Positions 9,130-18,910 of a stretch of DNA of 60,596 nt are shown here, in pieces. A program made the translations under genes and the position numbers. A model generated the notes under the pieces. It had not been told where the DNA came from and searched no databases. It was given only the letters and a program-made list of their open reading frames with translations. The stretch covers positions 1 through 60,596 of the IMG/VR virus record IMGVR_UViG_3300024308_000030. The stretch is one strand, 5' to 3'. Numbering within the stretch: position 1 is the stretch's first letter; every line of letters starts with the position of its first letter. This DNA is from a virus.

Positions 9130-10173
9130 ATGTCGTACAGCGGCACTACTTACGGCGACATTACCCCGCGTCAGGCGGCTTACTCGATCGCCAACCTGCT
9201 GAAGCGCGCGCTTCCGCTGCTGACCATCGAGAAGTTCGGCCAGACTTACCCCATTCCGAAGAACAACACCAAGGTCGCCAAGTGGCGCCGTTACTACATC
9301 GACGGCGGCACCGGTGCTTACTCTGGCGAGGCCGGCAATTACAGCATCCCGCTGGCGCTGACCCCGCTGGTCGAGGGCGTGACCCCCGCTGGTCAGCAGA
9401 TGGCGAACAAGGACTACACCGCTACCCTGGTGCAGTACGGCAACTACATCGAGTTCACCGACGTGATCCTCGACCTGCACGAGGACATGCCCGCGCTGCT
9501 GCGCGAGCTGACCGACATGCTCGGCGAGCAGATGGCGGTGACCATCGAGACTCTGCGGTTCAACGTGCTGAAGGCTGGCACCAACGTGTTCTACGCCAAC
9601 GGCAACGCCCGCAACGCCGTCAATACTGTGCTCACCCGCGAGCTGCAGATGCGCATCACCCGCGCGCTGAAGCGCCAGAACGCGATGACCATCACCTCGG
9701 TGGTGAAGTCCTCGGTGGCCTACAACACCCAGCCGATCGAAGCCTCCTTCGTTGCGCTGTGCCACCCGGACGTCGAGAACGACATCCGCAAAATGGACGG
9801 CTTCGTGTCGACCAAGCACTACGCGTCGATCACCCCGATGGAAGGCGAGATCGGCTCGGTGGACGACGTGCGCTACATCCGCTCGACCGTATTCGCATCC
9901 TTCCCGGATGCGGGCGGCGCAGCTGGTGGCACCGTGCTGTCGACCACTGGCTCCTCGGCCGACGTCTACCCGGTGCTGTTCATCGCGCGCGACGCCTATG
10001 GCCTGGTGCCGCTGAAAGGCGACAACGTGGCCAGCGTGATGGTCGTACAGCCGAAGCCGACCAACGTCGACCCGCTGGCTCAGCGCGGCACCGCCGGCTG
10101 GAAAGTGTGGAACGCCACCGTCATCCTGCAGGATGCCTGGCTGATCCGCGCCGAAGTCGCTGCGAGCGTATAA
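9130..10173 (+). CDS. Major capsid protein, N4-gp56 type
   Basis: The product has 347 residues. The order of segments (PIPKNNTKVAKWRRY near the N-terminus, then LVEGVTP, YTATLVQYGNYIEFTDVI, and the later CHPDVENDIRKM and GFVSTKHYA) matches the N4 gp56 family of HK97-fold capsid proteins. AAAGGAGATAGACC gives a very strong ribosome binding site. A rho-independent terminator follows after 14 bases, as expected for a highly expressed gene. Confidence 0.9.
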   Translation: MSYSGTTYGDITPRQAAYSIANLLKRALPLLTIEKFGQTYPIPKNNTKVAKWRRYYIDGGTGAYSGEAGNYSIPLALTPLVEGVTPAGQQMANKDYTATLVQYGNYIEFTDVILDLHEDMPALLRELTDMLGEQMAVTIETLRFNVLKAGTNVFYANGNARNAVNTVLTRELQMRITRALKRQNAMTITSVVKSSVAYNTQPIEASFVALCHPDVENDIRKMDGFVSTKHYASITPMEGEIGSVDDVRYIRSTVFASFPDAGGAAGGTVLSTTGSSADVYPVLFIARDAYGLVPLKGDNVASVMVVQPKPTNVDPLAQRGTAGWKVWNATVILQDAWLIRAEVAASV

Positions 10174-10187
10174 CGGCCTGCTGAACG

Positions 10188-10215
10188 AAAGGCCCGCCCT
10201 GGTGGCGGGCCTTTT
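10188..10215 (+). terminator. Rho-independent terminator after the capsid gene
   Basis: GGCCCGCC at 10191-10198 pairs with GGCGGGCC at 10204-10211 across a five-base loop. The stem is extended by AAA/TTT and followed by TTTT. It lies just downstream of the capsid stop codon and would raise the capsid transcript relative to later genes. Confidence 0.85.
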
Positions 10216-10229
10216 CATAGGGGGCTACA

Positions 10230-10523
10230 GTGAACGACATAGCAATCGAGGCGCCGGGCATGAGCAACTGCGTTCGCATCACCACCGCCGAAAACGGGTA
10301 CGTGCTCGAGTACGAAGACCCCGAAGTCCGCAAGAAAAACCGCGACAACTGCTGCCCATGGGAAGATCCGTGGAAGCAGCGCGTGTACGACACACCGGAA
10401 GCCCTAGCCGCCGATCTGGTGCGCGTGCTTCCGATCATGAAAGAACAGGGAAAAGAAGCCATGGAACCGGCAGAAGAATTCAAAACCGCGTTGTCACAGG
10501 CGTTCAAGGAGACTGACGAATGA
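10230..10523 (+). CDS. Hypothetical protein after the capsid gene
   Basis: The product has 97 residues from GTG 10230, or 87 from ATG 10260; both have purine-rich sequence upstream (AGGGGG and GAGG), so the start is uncertain. It is acidic, with ITTAENGYVLEYEDPEVRKKNRD, a CCPWEDPW segment and a helical C-terminus. I do not recognise it. ATGA overlap with the next gene places it in the head-completion operon. Confidence 0.6.
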   Translation: MNDIAIEAPGMSNCVRITTAENGYVLEYEDPEVRKKNRDNCCPWEDPWKQRVYDTPEALAADLVRVLPIMKEQGKEAMEPAEEFKTALSQAFKETDE

Positions 10524-10948
10524 GCACCGATATCGACCTCAACACCCTCGACGAGACCAAACCCGAGACCGCTGCGCTGCAGCCGGCGAAGAAACCGCGC
10601 GCCAAGAAAGCGGCCAAGCCTGTGCAGGCCAAAACCGCCGAAGCCCTCAAGGTGGCCACTGAGGCGTTCGCCCAGGTGTCCGCCGAAGTGCATACCCCGG
10701 TCGGCGTACCGCAGGAAGAAAAGCGCGTCCGCATCATCCTCGAAGAAAACGACGAGATCCCACCCACCGGTCTCTACGTTGGCGTCAACGGCAAGGGCTA
10801 CCTGATCAAGGCTGGCGAGGAAGTGTCGGTCCCCGAGTCGGTGATCGAAGTCCTGAAAAACGCCATAAAAGACAAGCCGATCATGGAGTCCGGGCGCATT
10901 GTGCGCTACCGTAAGGCCTCCCGTTTCCCCTTCCAGCGCCTGGACTGA
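10520..10948 (+). CDS. Hypothetical head-associated protein with basic N-terminus
   Basis: The product has 142 residues. The first half is disordered and Lys/Ala-rich (KKPRAKKAAKPVQAK). The second half is a compact domain with RVRIILEENDEIPPTGLYVG, KGYLIKAGEEVSVPESVIEV and a basic end. Similar proteins occur between capsid and adaptor genes of N4-gp56-type phages, so a virion or head-completion role is likely. This is inference from position and composition. Confidence 0.55.
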   Translation: MSTDIDLNTLDETKPETAALQPAKKPRAKKAAKPVQAKTAEALKVATEAFAQVSAEVHTPVGVPQEEKRVRIILEENDEIPPTGLYVGVNGKGYLIKAGEEVSVPESVIEVLKNAIKDKPIMESGRIVRYRKASRFPFQRLD

Positions 10949-10965
10949 CCAGCGAGGTATTCGTC

Positions 10966-11682
10966 GTGACGCTCAAGGAACTGCTCGCAGAGCTGCGTAA
11001 CAACATCCTGCGGGACGTCACCTACCGCGTCGGCGCAAGCAGCGACGAATACCTGTGGACCGACGAGACGCTGATCCGCTACATCAACGAGGCCGAACGC
11101 AAGTTCTGCCGCATGACCCAGTGCCTGCGTGACAAGACCACCGCGGCTGTCACACAGGTCACCCTGCAGCCGGACGTAGCCGAGTATGTCATTGACAAGC
11201 GCGTGCTCGACGTTCTTGACGTCCACATCCAGGGGTATCAGCTGCGCCCGTCGCAGAACGACGCACTGAACGGCTATCCCGGCAACGTGGCCACCGGCAG
11301 CGTGAACGTGAAAGCGTCCCGCCGCGGCCGCCCGCTGCTGTTTTCACTCGATGAAGCCGACCGTACCTTGCGGCTGTATCCCATACCCAGCGAGGAGTTC
11401 GCCGGCACGATCGCCTATCTGCGCGTGGCGCGCTTGCCGCTGAACCCGCTGACCAAATCCAACTTGGCCGCCAGTCCAGAGGTCGACGAGGACTACCACC
11501 TCGAGCTCCTCGAATGGGCTGCATGGCGGGCGCTCCGCAACCACGACGTGGACGCAGAGAACATGGCCAAGGCCAGCGCGCACAAGACCAGGTTCTTGCA
11601 GGCGGTAGACGAAATGAACATAGACGCCAAGCGCGCCAAGGCGTCCCCAGTGCAGTTCGGTGTGAACGCGAGGTTTGACTGA
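10966..11682 (+). CDS. Head-tail adaptor protein
   Basis: The product has 238 residues from GTG 10966. The N-terminal TDETLIRYINEAERKFCR segment, the central beta region with RTLRLYPIP and GTIAYLRVARLPL, and the helical DYHLELLEWAAWRALRNHD segment match the DUF6682-type phage adaptor fold that docks under the portal. It lies two genes after the capsid, the expected place. Its TGA overlaps the next ATG (TGATG). Confidence 0.7.
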   Translation: MTLKELLAELRNNILRDVTYRVGASSDEYLWTDETLIRYINEAERKFCRMTQCLRDKTTAAVTQVTLQPDVAEYVIDKRVLDVLDVHIQGYQLRPSQNDALNGYPGNVATGSVNVKASRRGRPLLFSLDEADRTLRLYPIPSEEFAGTIAYLRVARLPLNPLTKSNLAASPEVDEDYHLELLEWAAWRALRNHDVDAENMAKASAHKTRFLQAVDEMNIDAKRAKASPVQFGVNARFD

Positions 11683-12734
11683 TGGCCGACAACCGCAGAA
11701 CGGTAGGCAACTACTACGGGGTCAACGAAGACATCCCGATGATCCCCGGTGTGGCCGACCCGTACGCCACGGATTATGACGCTCAGCTCGGCTTGGGCCT
11801 CACTGCGGCCATCGAGGACAACCAGGCGGATATCGCCAAGCGCCAGGCTGCGGCAGTCGCAGCGAACAACGCGCGGCGCGCCGCCCAGGCAGCCCCTGGG
11901 GCCCCGACCCCTATCGCCGGACCGACTAACGCGGCTGGACGCCAGAACGCGTTCGATGTGACCAACACCAGCACGGTCGACGCCGCCGGCAACGTTACTA
12001 GCAACCTGGCGCAACCAGTCGGTGCTGGCCTCACCATGGGGTTCGGCGGCGGGAACGAGACTGCCACCCAGTACCTGCAGCGCATGCAGCAGAGCGACCA
12101 GCAAGCCGCACTGAACCGCCAGCGCACTCAGCTTCTGGACCGTTTTACCGCTGCGCAGGACAACCTCAGTGCGGATTCGTCGATCGGCGAGATCGGCGCT
12201 GCGCGCGCGCAGCTGGCCGGACTGACCCCGCTGCTCGGCGCAACCACTGGTGCTACTGCTGACCTGGCGCGCACCGACGTTGGCGCCAGCGCTGACCTGG
12301 CCCGGGCGAACATCGGCGCGGCCGCGGCAATCCAGGAACGCGCCCTGGCCAACGCAGGACAGCTCGCCGCCGTCGACTTGACCGGCCAGTACGGCCTGCA
12401 GGAAGCCAGCACGCGCGGACAGGCTGCTGTAGGTGCGGCCCTGGCCAAGGCGTCGCTCGACGCCAACACTGGCAAGAACCAGAAGGCAGCGCAAGAAGCG
12501 CAGCTGCTGCAGCTGCGTGAGGCCCTCGCGCTGCAAGCGCTCGAGAACGGCGAACCTGAACGCGCGGCGGCGCTGGCTAGCGGTGCTACTCCGGCTACTC
12601 CGAAGCTGATCAACGACAACCTCGGCCTGCCATATGCCAAGCAGATGCCGGACGGTAGTATCGTTGCGCTGAGCCCGACCGAACTGGCGCAGCTCGCAGC
12701 GGCAAGACAACAACTGGCCACCGGGGGCGAGTAA
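11682..12734 (+). CDS. Internal virion/ejection protein (Ala-rich, helical)
   Basis: The product has 350 residues. It is very rich in Ala, Gln and Asn, with long helices such as AAIEDNQADIAKRQAAAVAA and a pseudo-repeat region around residues 190-220 (TADLARTDVGASADLARANI). Ahead of a giant ejection protein this composition fits a DNA-ejection or core protein. Start and stop codons overlap with both neighbours, implying fixed expression ratios. Confidence 0.6.
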   Translation: MADNRRTVGNYYGVNEDIPMIPGVADPYATDYDAQLGLGLTAAIEDNQADIAKRQAAAVAANNARRAAQAAPGAPTPIAGPTNAAGRQNAFDVTNTSTVDAAGNVTSNLAQPVGAGLTMGFGGGNETATQYLQRMQQSDQQAALNRQRTQLLDRFTAAQDNLSADSSIGEIGAARAQLAGLTPLLGATTGATADLARTDVGASADLARANIGAAAAIQERALANAGQLAAVDLTGQYGLQEASTRGQAAVGAALAKASLDANTGKNQKAAQEAQLLQLREALALQALENGEPERAAALASGATPATPKLINDNLGLPYAKQMPDGSIVALSPTELAQLAAARQQLATGGE

Positions 12735-15700
12735 TGGCGGCGCAGACCAACTACGCGGATATCGTCGCCAGGGCTTATCAGCTCCAGGCTGAACGTCAAG
12801 CGCAGCAGGCAGCCGACGCTGAGACGCAGCAGGCGGAACTGCTGCGCCAGCGCGACGCCACGCGCAGCCGAACATTCGGCGAAGTCGCGCAAGACGTTGG
12901 ACTGCAGCTGACCCAAGGCGTGGTGGGTCTGGGGCAGGCGCTCTATGGGGCTGGGAACCTGGCAACCCTGGGCCTGCTCGACCGTGGCGCAGGGATTTCG
13001 CGAGACTTCGCGGAGACCAACCAGATTCTGCAAGGAGCCAAGTCTGCCCCGACGCAGGCGCGCGCGGCCGAAGCTCAGCGCGCGTTCGATGAGGAAGGCG
13101 TAGCGGCAGGCCTGGGGGCGTACGTCACCAGTCCAGCGCTGCTGCAAGATCTGGTAGTGAGCAACGCACCGTCGCTGATCCCCGGCGTTGCTGTGGCCGG
13201 TCGCGCTGGCCGTGTGGCAGCCGCGGCGACTACTGGCTTGGAACAGGCTGCCGCGTCCAAGCTGATTCGCGAAGCGGCTACTACGGCCGCAGTGCGGACC
13301 GCCGGTGCGCAAACCGCAGGCGCTACCAACGTCGACGCGATCAACGCCATACGCGACGCAGGCGGTGGTGAAGACCTCCAGCAGTTCGGCGGTGTCGGCG
13401 CGGGCTTGCTGGCCGGCCTGGCTACTCCTGCGCTGAGCCGTCTTACTGGCGCCGGCGCGCTGGAAGCGGCAGCAGCCAACGCCCTCAACCCAGCCACACG
13501 CGCTGCGTTCCAGACCGGTGCCGGCGGTGTCGCTCGCGGCGTGGCCGGTGGTTTCCTCCGCGAAGGTACGGAAGAAGCTGCGCAGTCGTCCGTGGAGCAG
13601 CTGGCGCAGAACTTGTTCGCGCCTGGCGTCGACCTTGGCCAAGGCGTCGGTCAGGCCGCGGCCCTCGGTGGTTTGGCTGGCGGCCTGCTCGGCGGCGGCC
13701 TCGGCGCTGTGTCTTCCAGCCCGCGCCAGAGCAGTGGCCTGCGCGACCAGATTGAGTCGACGCTGAACGAGTTCTCTGCCGAACAGGCTGCGCCTGACGC
13801 CCAGGGCGAACTGCGGGGGCTGCGCGGCGTTCTCGGTCGTCGGTTCGTGCAGCCAGTGAGCAACGCGCCGGTGCCTGAGCCTACCGGGCTGAACGCGGCA
13901 ATGCAGCGTGTGCGCGCGGAGCAGGCGTACGTGCAGAACCTGCCGAACATGCTGCCGGAGATCAACAGCGACACCGGCCCGCTACCCTACGACAACCTGG
14001 GCGAAGTGCAGACCGACGTGGGCCTGCCGACCCCCGACGTCGAAGAACTCACCGGCGCCCGCGCGGCGATCGCTCGCGTGCGGGCCCAAGCGATTCCCCA
14101 GATGCAGGTAGAAGAACTGCCTGTTGAAACGGTCGACGCTGCGGCCGCGCCGCGTACCGGCAGCCTGCTTGACGCGATCGCGTCGACTCGCGCTCGCCAA
14201 GGGCAGCTGGGCGGCACCGACCTGCTTGGCGGGCCGCTGGCTGACCAGGGTGCGTTCTTCCGCGCCGCCGAAGAGCCGGGCGCAGCTCCGGTGTTGGCCC
14301 AGGTGCCGGCCGAGGTCCAGCCGCCGCTGCCGTTCGACCGGCCTATCCCGAGCTGGAAGTCGTTCCTGGCGAAAGACCTCGGCTTGAAAGCTGCGAACTT
14401 CCGCGGCGCGGCATGGACCCAGTTCGAGCAAGCGGCGGCAGCCAGCGGCATCCGCCCAACAGACCCTGGTGCTGTCGAGTTCCTGCGCCAGGTAGGTGGT
14501 CAGCTGGGTGCTGACGAAGCTCGCGCCCCGCTCTTTGCAGCAAAATTGGCCGAGCGGTACGCCGCTCAGCCGCCAGTCCCTGCCATGGACGCCAACGGAG
14601 CAGCCGAGCAGCCCGCCCTGGGCGCCGCGCCGGAAGCTGCTCCGAGCCTCGAACAGCAGGTGGTGGACCAGGTCGAATCTTCTGTCGAACAAGTTCCGCG
14701 GGTGACGAACGTTAAGCAGGTGAGATCTGGCTACGCGGATGAAGGCACGTACTACGAAGTCGCTATGGATGACGGTCGCAGCGCCCGTGTTTACCGCCAG
14801 GCAGGCGATGGCGGTGTCCAACTGTCGGGGTGGTACTACGCTCCCGAGGGAGCCGAGCGCGGCGTTTATTTGGGTGAGACCAGAAAAGACGCGCTGGACG
14901 CACTCCCGAGAGCGCTTGGTACTAACTCTGCCGCGCTCGCTCCGGTCGTAGGGGAGATCGACAACGCAGTTTCCCAGCGCGCCGCAGATCTCCAAGACCT
15001 AGTGGACGCCGAAGGCCAGGGCAAGAACAACCTGGTCCCAGCCGCGCGCCGCGTCCTCGCCGACAGCGTCGAGTCGGCCACGACCATCGCGGACCTTGAA
15101 CTGCTGCGCCAGGCCTCGGAAATGGTGCAGAGCATGACTCGGCTCTCGCCGGCGGCGCGCCGCACGATGTTCGAAGACCGCGCCGTGAAGATCGCTTCCG
15201 AGTCGCTCAGCGGCGCGCCGGACACCGACCAGCTGGACGCGGTGTACAACTCGCTGATCCAGACCGAGGCCTTCAAGGCGCTCCCGCAAGCCAAGCAGGA
15301 CGAACTCGTCAACACCTACAGCCAGAGCTACGACCGCTTCGAGCTGGGCAAATTCAGCCGCGCCGAGGCGCCCGTCACGACCCCGCTGAAAACCGAGACG
15401 TTCGCCGAACTGGTCGCCAACGCGTCCCGCCTTGGCACCCCAGTGGTTGCTCACGACAACGTCGCCGCGTTCAAGAACGCTACTGGCCACACGGCGCCGG
15501 CCGACGCCAACGGCGTGTACATCGGCGACCAGCTGCACCTGATCCGCCAGAACATCGGCTCCGCGAAAGAGCTGGCCATGGTGCTGGCGCACGAACGGGG
15601 CCACCAGGGGCTGGCCGGCCTGCTCGGCGACCGTCTGCCGGCGGTGACCAACCGTCTGTGGGCCAACGCCGCACTGCGCAAGCGTATCAAGGGCAAGATG

Positions 15701-18700
15701 GACACCGGCCTCGACCGCTCCACCGCTGCCGAAGAAGTCCTCGCAGATATGCTGGCTGGCGGCGAGCGCCTCACCGGCGACGTCACGTCCAAGCTACGCG
15801 CCGGCGTGGACAACCTGTTCGCCAAGATCTTCGGCTACAGCAAGTACCAGGTGCCGTCGAAGGACGTGGACACCCTGCTGAAAGATACCGTGGCGTACCA
15901 GCGTGCGCGTATCGCCGGTCAGGGCAGCGCCATCGACCCGAACAACCCGCTGACCAACGAAGAGGCGATGGCCGAGCTCGACCGCATGCTGGGTGACCCC
16001 GGGCGCATCGGCGGCCAGCCGCTGTACTCGCGCGCCCTCGACGACATTCAGACGGCGATCGCCGGCGCCAACGGCACGACCTCTCCGCGCACGCTCCAGG
16101 ACGGTGTCAAGGCGGCGTACGACGCGGGTAAGCAGACCGCCAAGGGCATCGGCGAGTCGTTCACCGTGGGCGGCGTGTTCTCGCGCCTGCTGGACGCCGT
16201 GCCGCTCAACCAGATGAACAATCTCTATGGCGACCTGCTGAGTGACGGCGACCGCAAGCCGCTGGCCGATTTCGCTCGGTTCAAACGTGCCAAGGAAGCG
16301 ACGTACAACAAGACCCTGACCGAGGACCGTCCGGTCAAATACGGCAGCGAGCAATTCAACACTGGCCCCATGAGCCTGGCCCAGGAGTGGGACAAGTTCG
16401 CGCGCGACAGGTCCACTGCGAAAAAGGCCGAGGCGCTCAACACGCTGCAGCAGAACGCTACGCTGTACCGGGTGTTCCCCGACCGCAAGTGGTCCGAGCA
16501 GTCCGACCTCAACTACAACGACTTCAGCTTCACCGAAGCCGAGCGCAAGGCCGCGCACGCCAAACTCAGCGAGCTCTACACCTCGCTGGGCAAGACCGGC
16601 CAGGAGCTGTACAAGAAGTCGCAGGGGGTCTACTCGGACCTGTGGAACCGCCGGTTTGAGGCCCTGGCCAATGAGCTGTCGCGGGTCACTGGTGCGCCGC
16701 GCGACTCGGAGCTGTTCAAGCAGCAGTACGGCCGCACCATCGACACCGCGCTCAACAAGATGCGCACCGGTCCGTACTCGCCGTTGCAGCGCTACGGCGA
16801 TTACCTGGTGACCGTGCGCGACAAGCAGGGCAAGATCGCCTGGTTCTCCGGTCACGAGAGCGCAGCGGAAGCCGACGCTGTGGCCGCGCAGCTGCGCAAG
16901 GGCCAGTACGCCAGCACGAGCGATTACAAGGTGAACCGCACGGTGCGCCAGAAGTTCGACTGGAACCTGGACGGCATCAACGACGCGACCATCAAGAAGC
17001 TGGAAGGGTCGGTGGACGCTGCGCTACCCAACGAGTCGCAGGCCCAGCTGCGCAACGAGCTGCGCAAAGGGCTCGTAGAGGCCTACCTGCAGTCGCTCCC
17101 GCAGCAATCGTTCCTGCAGCACGCCAACGTACGCAAAGGCGTCGAGGGTGCCACTGCCGACGCCTTCCGGGCGTTCAACGACTACTCGACCAAGGCGGCC
17201 CGCAACATCGCGGCGCTCCAGTACGACGGCCAAATCAGCAACAAGCTGACCGAGCTGCAGCAGTTCGTCACCGAGAAGGCCCAGACCGAGCCGGACTCGA
17301 ACACCAGCAAGATGCAGCAGGTGGTGAACGCCATCAAGACCCAGCACGCAGCGTCCCTGCGCGCCGAGCAGACGCCCATCGTCGACTGGCTGACCCAGGC
17401 TGGCTTCGTCATGTACATGACCTCGCCCAGCCAGATGTTCATCAACGCCATGCAGACACCCATGGTGGCCATTCCTCGCCTGGTGGGCAAGTACGGCACC
17501 ACTGGCGCCTTGCGCGCGTTCAAGGGCGCCCTGGACACGTTCGTGCGCAGCCGCGGCAATATGCTCGGCGCGCGCTCGACGGTCGCTGAGGGCAGCCTGG
17601 AGCGTCAGGTGCTGGACCAGTTGCAACAGCGCGGCGTCCTCGACTTCACCCAGGCACATGACCTCACGGGTCTGGCGCGCGGCGACAACGCAGCGATGTC
17701 CGGCCACTGGCGCACAGCGATGAACGTCATGTCGCTGGCGATGAACAAGTCCGAAGTGTTCAACCGCCAGGTCACGGCATACGCTGCCGCGCAGCTGGAG
17801 GCGCAGAAGCTCGGCCTGCAGCCAGGTGCCAGGCCTACCCCGGCGCAGCTGGCGCAGATCACCGACGCCGCAGAAGACGCGGTCTACGACACCCAGTTCG
17901 ACTACTCCCAGTCGAATAAGCCGACGATCATGCAGGGGCCGCTGGGCAAGCTGGCGCTGCAGTTCCAGCAGTACCGGTTCAACATGCTGGCCATGATCGC
18001 CAAGGACATTCGCGACAGCTTCACCGGCACCCCCGAAGAGAAGGCCACCGCGCGCCGTACCCTGGCCTGGACCCTGGGCATGCAGGCAGCCTTCGCCGGC
18101 GCCGCCGGCACCGTGCTCTCGCCGATCGCGTTCGCTATCGCAGACGCGTTCCGGGATGACGACGACCTGCTCGACAGCCAGACCGAGTTCGCGCGTTCGG
18201 TCCCGCAATGGTTGTCGCACGGCCTGCTGTCTGGCGCGCTGGACACCAGCCGCCTGAGCGCTGCCACCCTGATTCCGTACTTCGGCGACAAGGAGTACGA
18301 GCCGAAAGACGCCACCGCCAAGGAGGTGTTCCAGTACCACGCCATGCGCAACCTCGGCCCGTGGCTGGGCCTGGGCGCTGCGTGGTCGGATGGTGCTGCG
18401 AAAATGCTCGACGGCGATGTCGCCGGCGCCCTGAAGTCCGCCGCTCCGAAACCCTTCGCCGACGCCCTCAAGGCCTACACTGACGCCGGCGGCGCTAAGG
18501 ACGCGCGGCAGGTCAGCTACTTCGATCCGAATGTCTGGGACACCGTGACGGCGGCAGTTGGTCTGAAGAGCGGCTCGCGCGCCGAGGCGGAAGAGACCCG
18601 CGGCGCGACCTACGAGGCGACCAAGCGCATCAGCACGGTCAAGCAGCGCTACCTGAACCAGCTGGCTATCGGCCAATCGACGGGTGACAGGGAACTGGTG

Positions 18701-18880
18701 CAGGAAGCCATGGCCAAAATCCAGGCGTGGAATGCTTCCGTCCCCGACCAGGCCATCAAGGCACAGGACATTCGCCGGGCAACGGTGCGCCAGGCACGGA
18801 GCCAGTCGAACGCTGACGCGTTCGGTACTCCGCTGTCTCTGCCGCCGAGCCCCTCTGTTCGAGCAGCAGTTGGCATATAA
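12734..18880 (+). CDS. Giant polyvalent internal virion protein with HExxH motif
   Basis: The product has 2048 residues, the largest in the genome, and probably forms the injected internal core. The first 400 residues are Ala/Gly-rich with membrane-active-looking segments (GAYVTSPALLQDLVVSNAPS). Around residues 946-965 the sequence AMVLAHERGHQGLAGLLGD carries an HExxH zinc-protease motif (H953, E954, H957) with possible third ligands E1000/E1001. The C-terminal part from about residue 1540 (TSPSQMFINAMQTP, FDYSQSNKPTIMQGPLG, LQFQQYRFNMLAMIAKDIRD) resembles the large polyvalent protein-associated domain LPD38 found in phage ejection proteins. Such proteins are thought to enter the cell with the DNA. 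Whether the protease motif is active is unknown. Confidence 0.75.
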   Translation: MAAQTNYADIVARAYQLQAERQAQQAADAETQQAELLRQRDATRSRTFGEVAQDVGLQLTQGVVGLGQALYGAGNLATLGLLDRGAGISRDFAETNQILQGAKSAPTQARAAEAQRAFDEEGVAAGLGAYVTSPALLQDLVVSNAPSLIPGVAVAGRAGRVAAAATTGLEQAAASKLIREAATTAAVRTAGAQTAGATNVDAINAIRDAGGGEDLQQFGGVGAGLLAGLATPALSRLTGAGALEAAAANALNPATRAAFQTGAGGVARGVAGGFLREGTEEAAQSSVEQLAQNLFAPGVDLGQGVGQAAALGGLAGGLLGGGLGAVSSSPRQSSGLRDQIESTLNEFSAEQAAPDAQGELRGLRGVLGRRFVQPVSNAPVPEPTGLNAAMQRVRAEQAYVQNLPNMLPEINSDTGPLPYDNLGEVQTDVGLPTPDVEELTGARAAIARVRAQAIPQMQVEELPVETVDAAAAPRTGSLLDAIASTRARQGQLGGTDLLGGPLADQGAFFRAAEEPGAAPVLAQVPAEVQPPLPFDRPIPSWKSFLAKDLGLKAANFRGAAWTQFEQAAAASGIRPTDPGAVEFLRQVGGQLGADEARAPLFAAKLAERYAAQPPVPAMDANGAAEQPALGAAPEAAPSLEQQVVDQVESSVEQVPRVTNVKQVRSGYADEGTYYEVAMDDGRSARVYRQAGDGGVQLSGWYYAPEGAERGVYLGETRKDALDALPRALGTNSAALAPVVGEIDNAVSQRAADLQDLVDAEGQGKNNLVPAARRVLADSVESATTIADLELLRQASEMVQSMTRLSPAARRTMFEDRAVKIASESLSGAPDTDQLDAVYNSLIQTEAFKALPQAKQDELVNTYSQSYDRFELGKFSRAEAPVTTPLKTETFAELVANASRLGTPVVAHDNVAAFKNATGHTAPADANGVYIGDQLHLIRQNIGSAKELAMVLAHERGHQGLAGLLGDRLPAVTNRLWANAALRKRIKGKMDTGLDRSTAAEEVLADMLAGGERLTGDVTSKLRAGVDNLFAKIFGYSKYQVPSKDVDTLLKDTVAYQRARIAGQGSAIDPNNPLTNEEAMAELDRMLGDPGRIGGQPLYSRALDDIQTAIAGANGTTSPRTLQDGVKAAYDAGKQTAKGIGESFTVGGVFSRLLDAVPLNQMNNLYGDLLSDGDRKPLADFARFKRAKEATYNKTLTEDRPVKYGSEQFNTGPMSLAQEWDKFARDRSTAKKAEALNTLQQNATLYRVFPDRKWSEQSDLNYNDFSFTEAERKAAHAKLSELYTSLGKTGQELYKKSQGVYSDLWNRRFEALANELSRVTGAPRDSELFKQQYGRTIDTALNKMRTGPYSPLQRYGDYLVTVRDKQGKIAWFSGHESAAEADAVAAQLRKGQYASTSDYKVNRTVRQKFDWNLDGINDATIKKLEGSVDAALPNESQAQLRNELRKGLVEAYLQSLPQQSFLQHANVRKGVEGATADAFRAFNDYSTKAARNIAALQYDGQISNKLTELQQFVTEKAQTEPDSNTSKMQQVVNAIKTQHAASLRAEQTPIVDWLTQAGFVMYMTSPSQMFINAMQTPMVAIPRLVGKYGTTGALRAFKGALDTFVRSRGNMLGARSTVAEGSLERQVLDQLQQRGVLDFTQAHDLTGLARGDNAAMSGHWRTAMNVMSLAMNKSEVFNRQVTAYAAAQLEAQKLGLQPGARPTPAQLAQITDAAEDAVYDTQFDYSQSNKPTIMQGPLGKLALQFQQYRFNMLAMIAKDIRDSFTGTPEEKATARRTLAWTLGMQAAFAGAAGTVLSPIAFAIADAFRDDDDLLDSQTEFARSVPQWLSHGLLSGALDTSRLSAATLIPYFGDKEYEPKDATAKEVFQYHAMRNLGPWLGLGAAWSDGAAKMLDGDVAGALKSAAPKPFADALKAYTDAGGAKDARQVSYFDPNVWDTVTAAVGLKSGSRAEAEETRGATYEATKRISTVKQRYLNQLAIGQSTGDRELVQEAMAKIQAWNASVPDQAIKAQDIRRATVRQARSQSNADAFGTPLSLPPSPSVRAAVGI

Positions 18881-18881
18881 T
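18876..18881 (+). promoter_or_regulatory. Possible -10 box ahead of the lysis block
   Basis: A perfect TATAAT overlaps the stop codon of the giant protein, 30 bases before the holin gene. No convincing -35 box lies 16-18 bases upstream. It may be chance or an activator-dependent promoter that times lysis. Confidence 0.25.
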
Positions 18882-18910
18882 CCAGGCAGCCAACGGGGGG
18901 GAGATAAACG

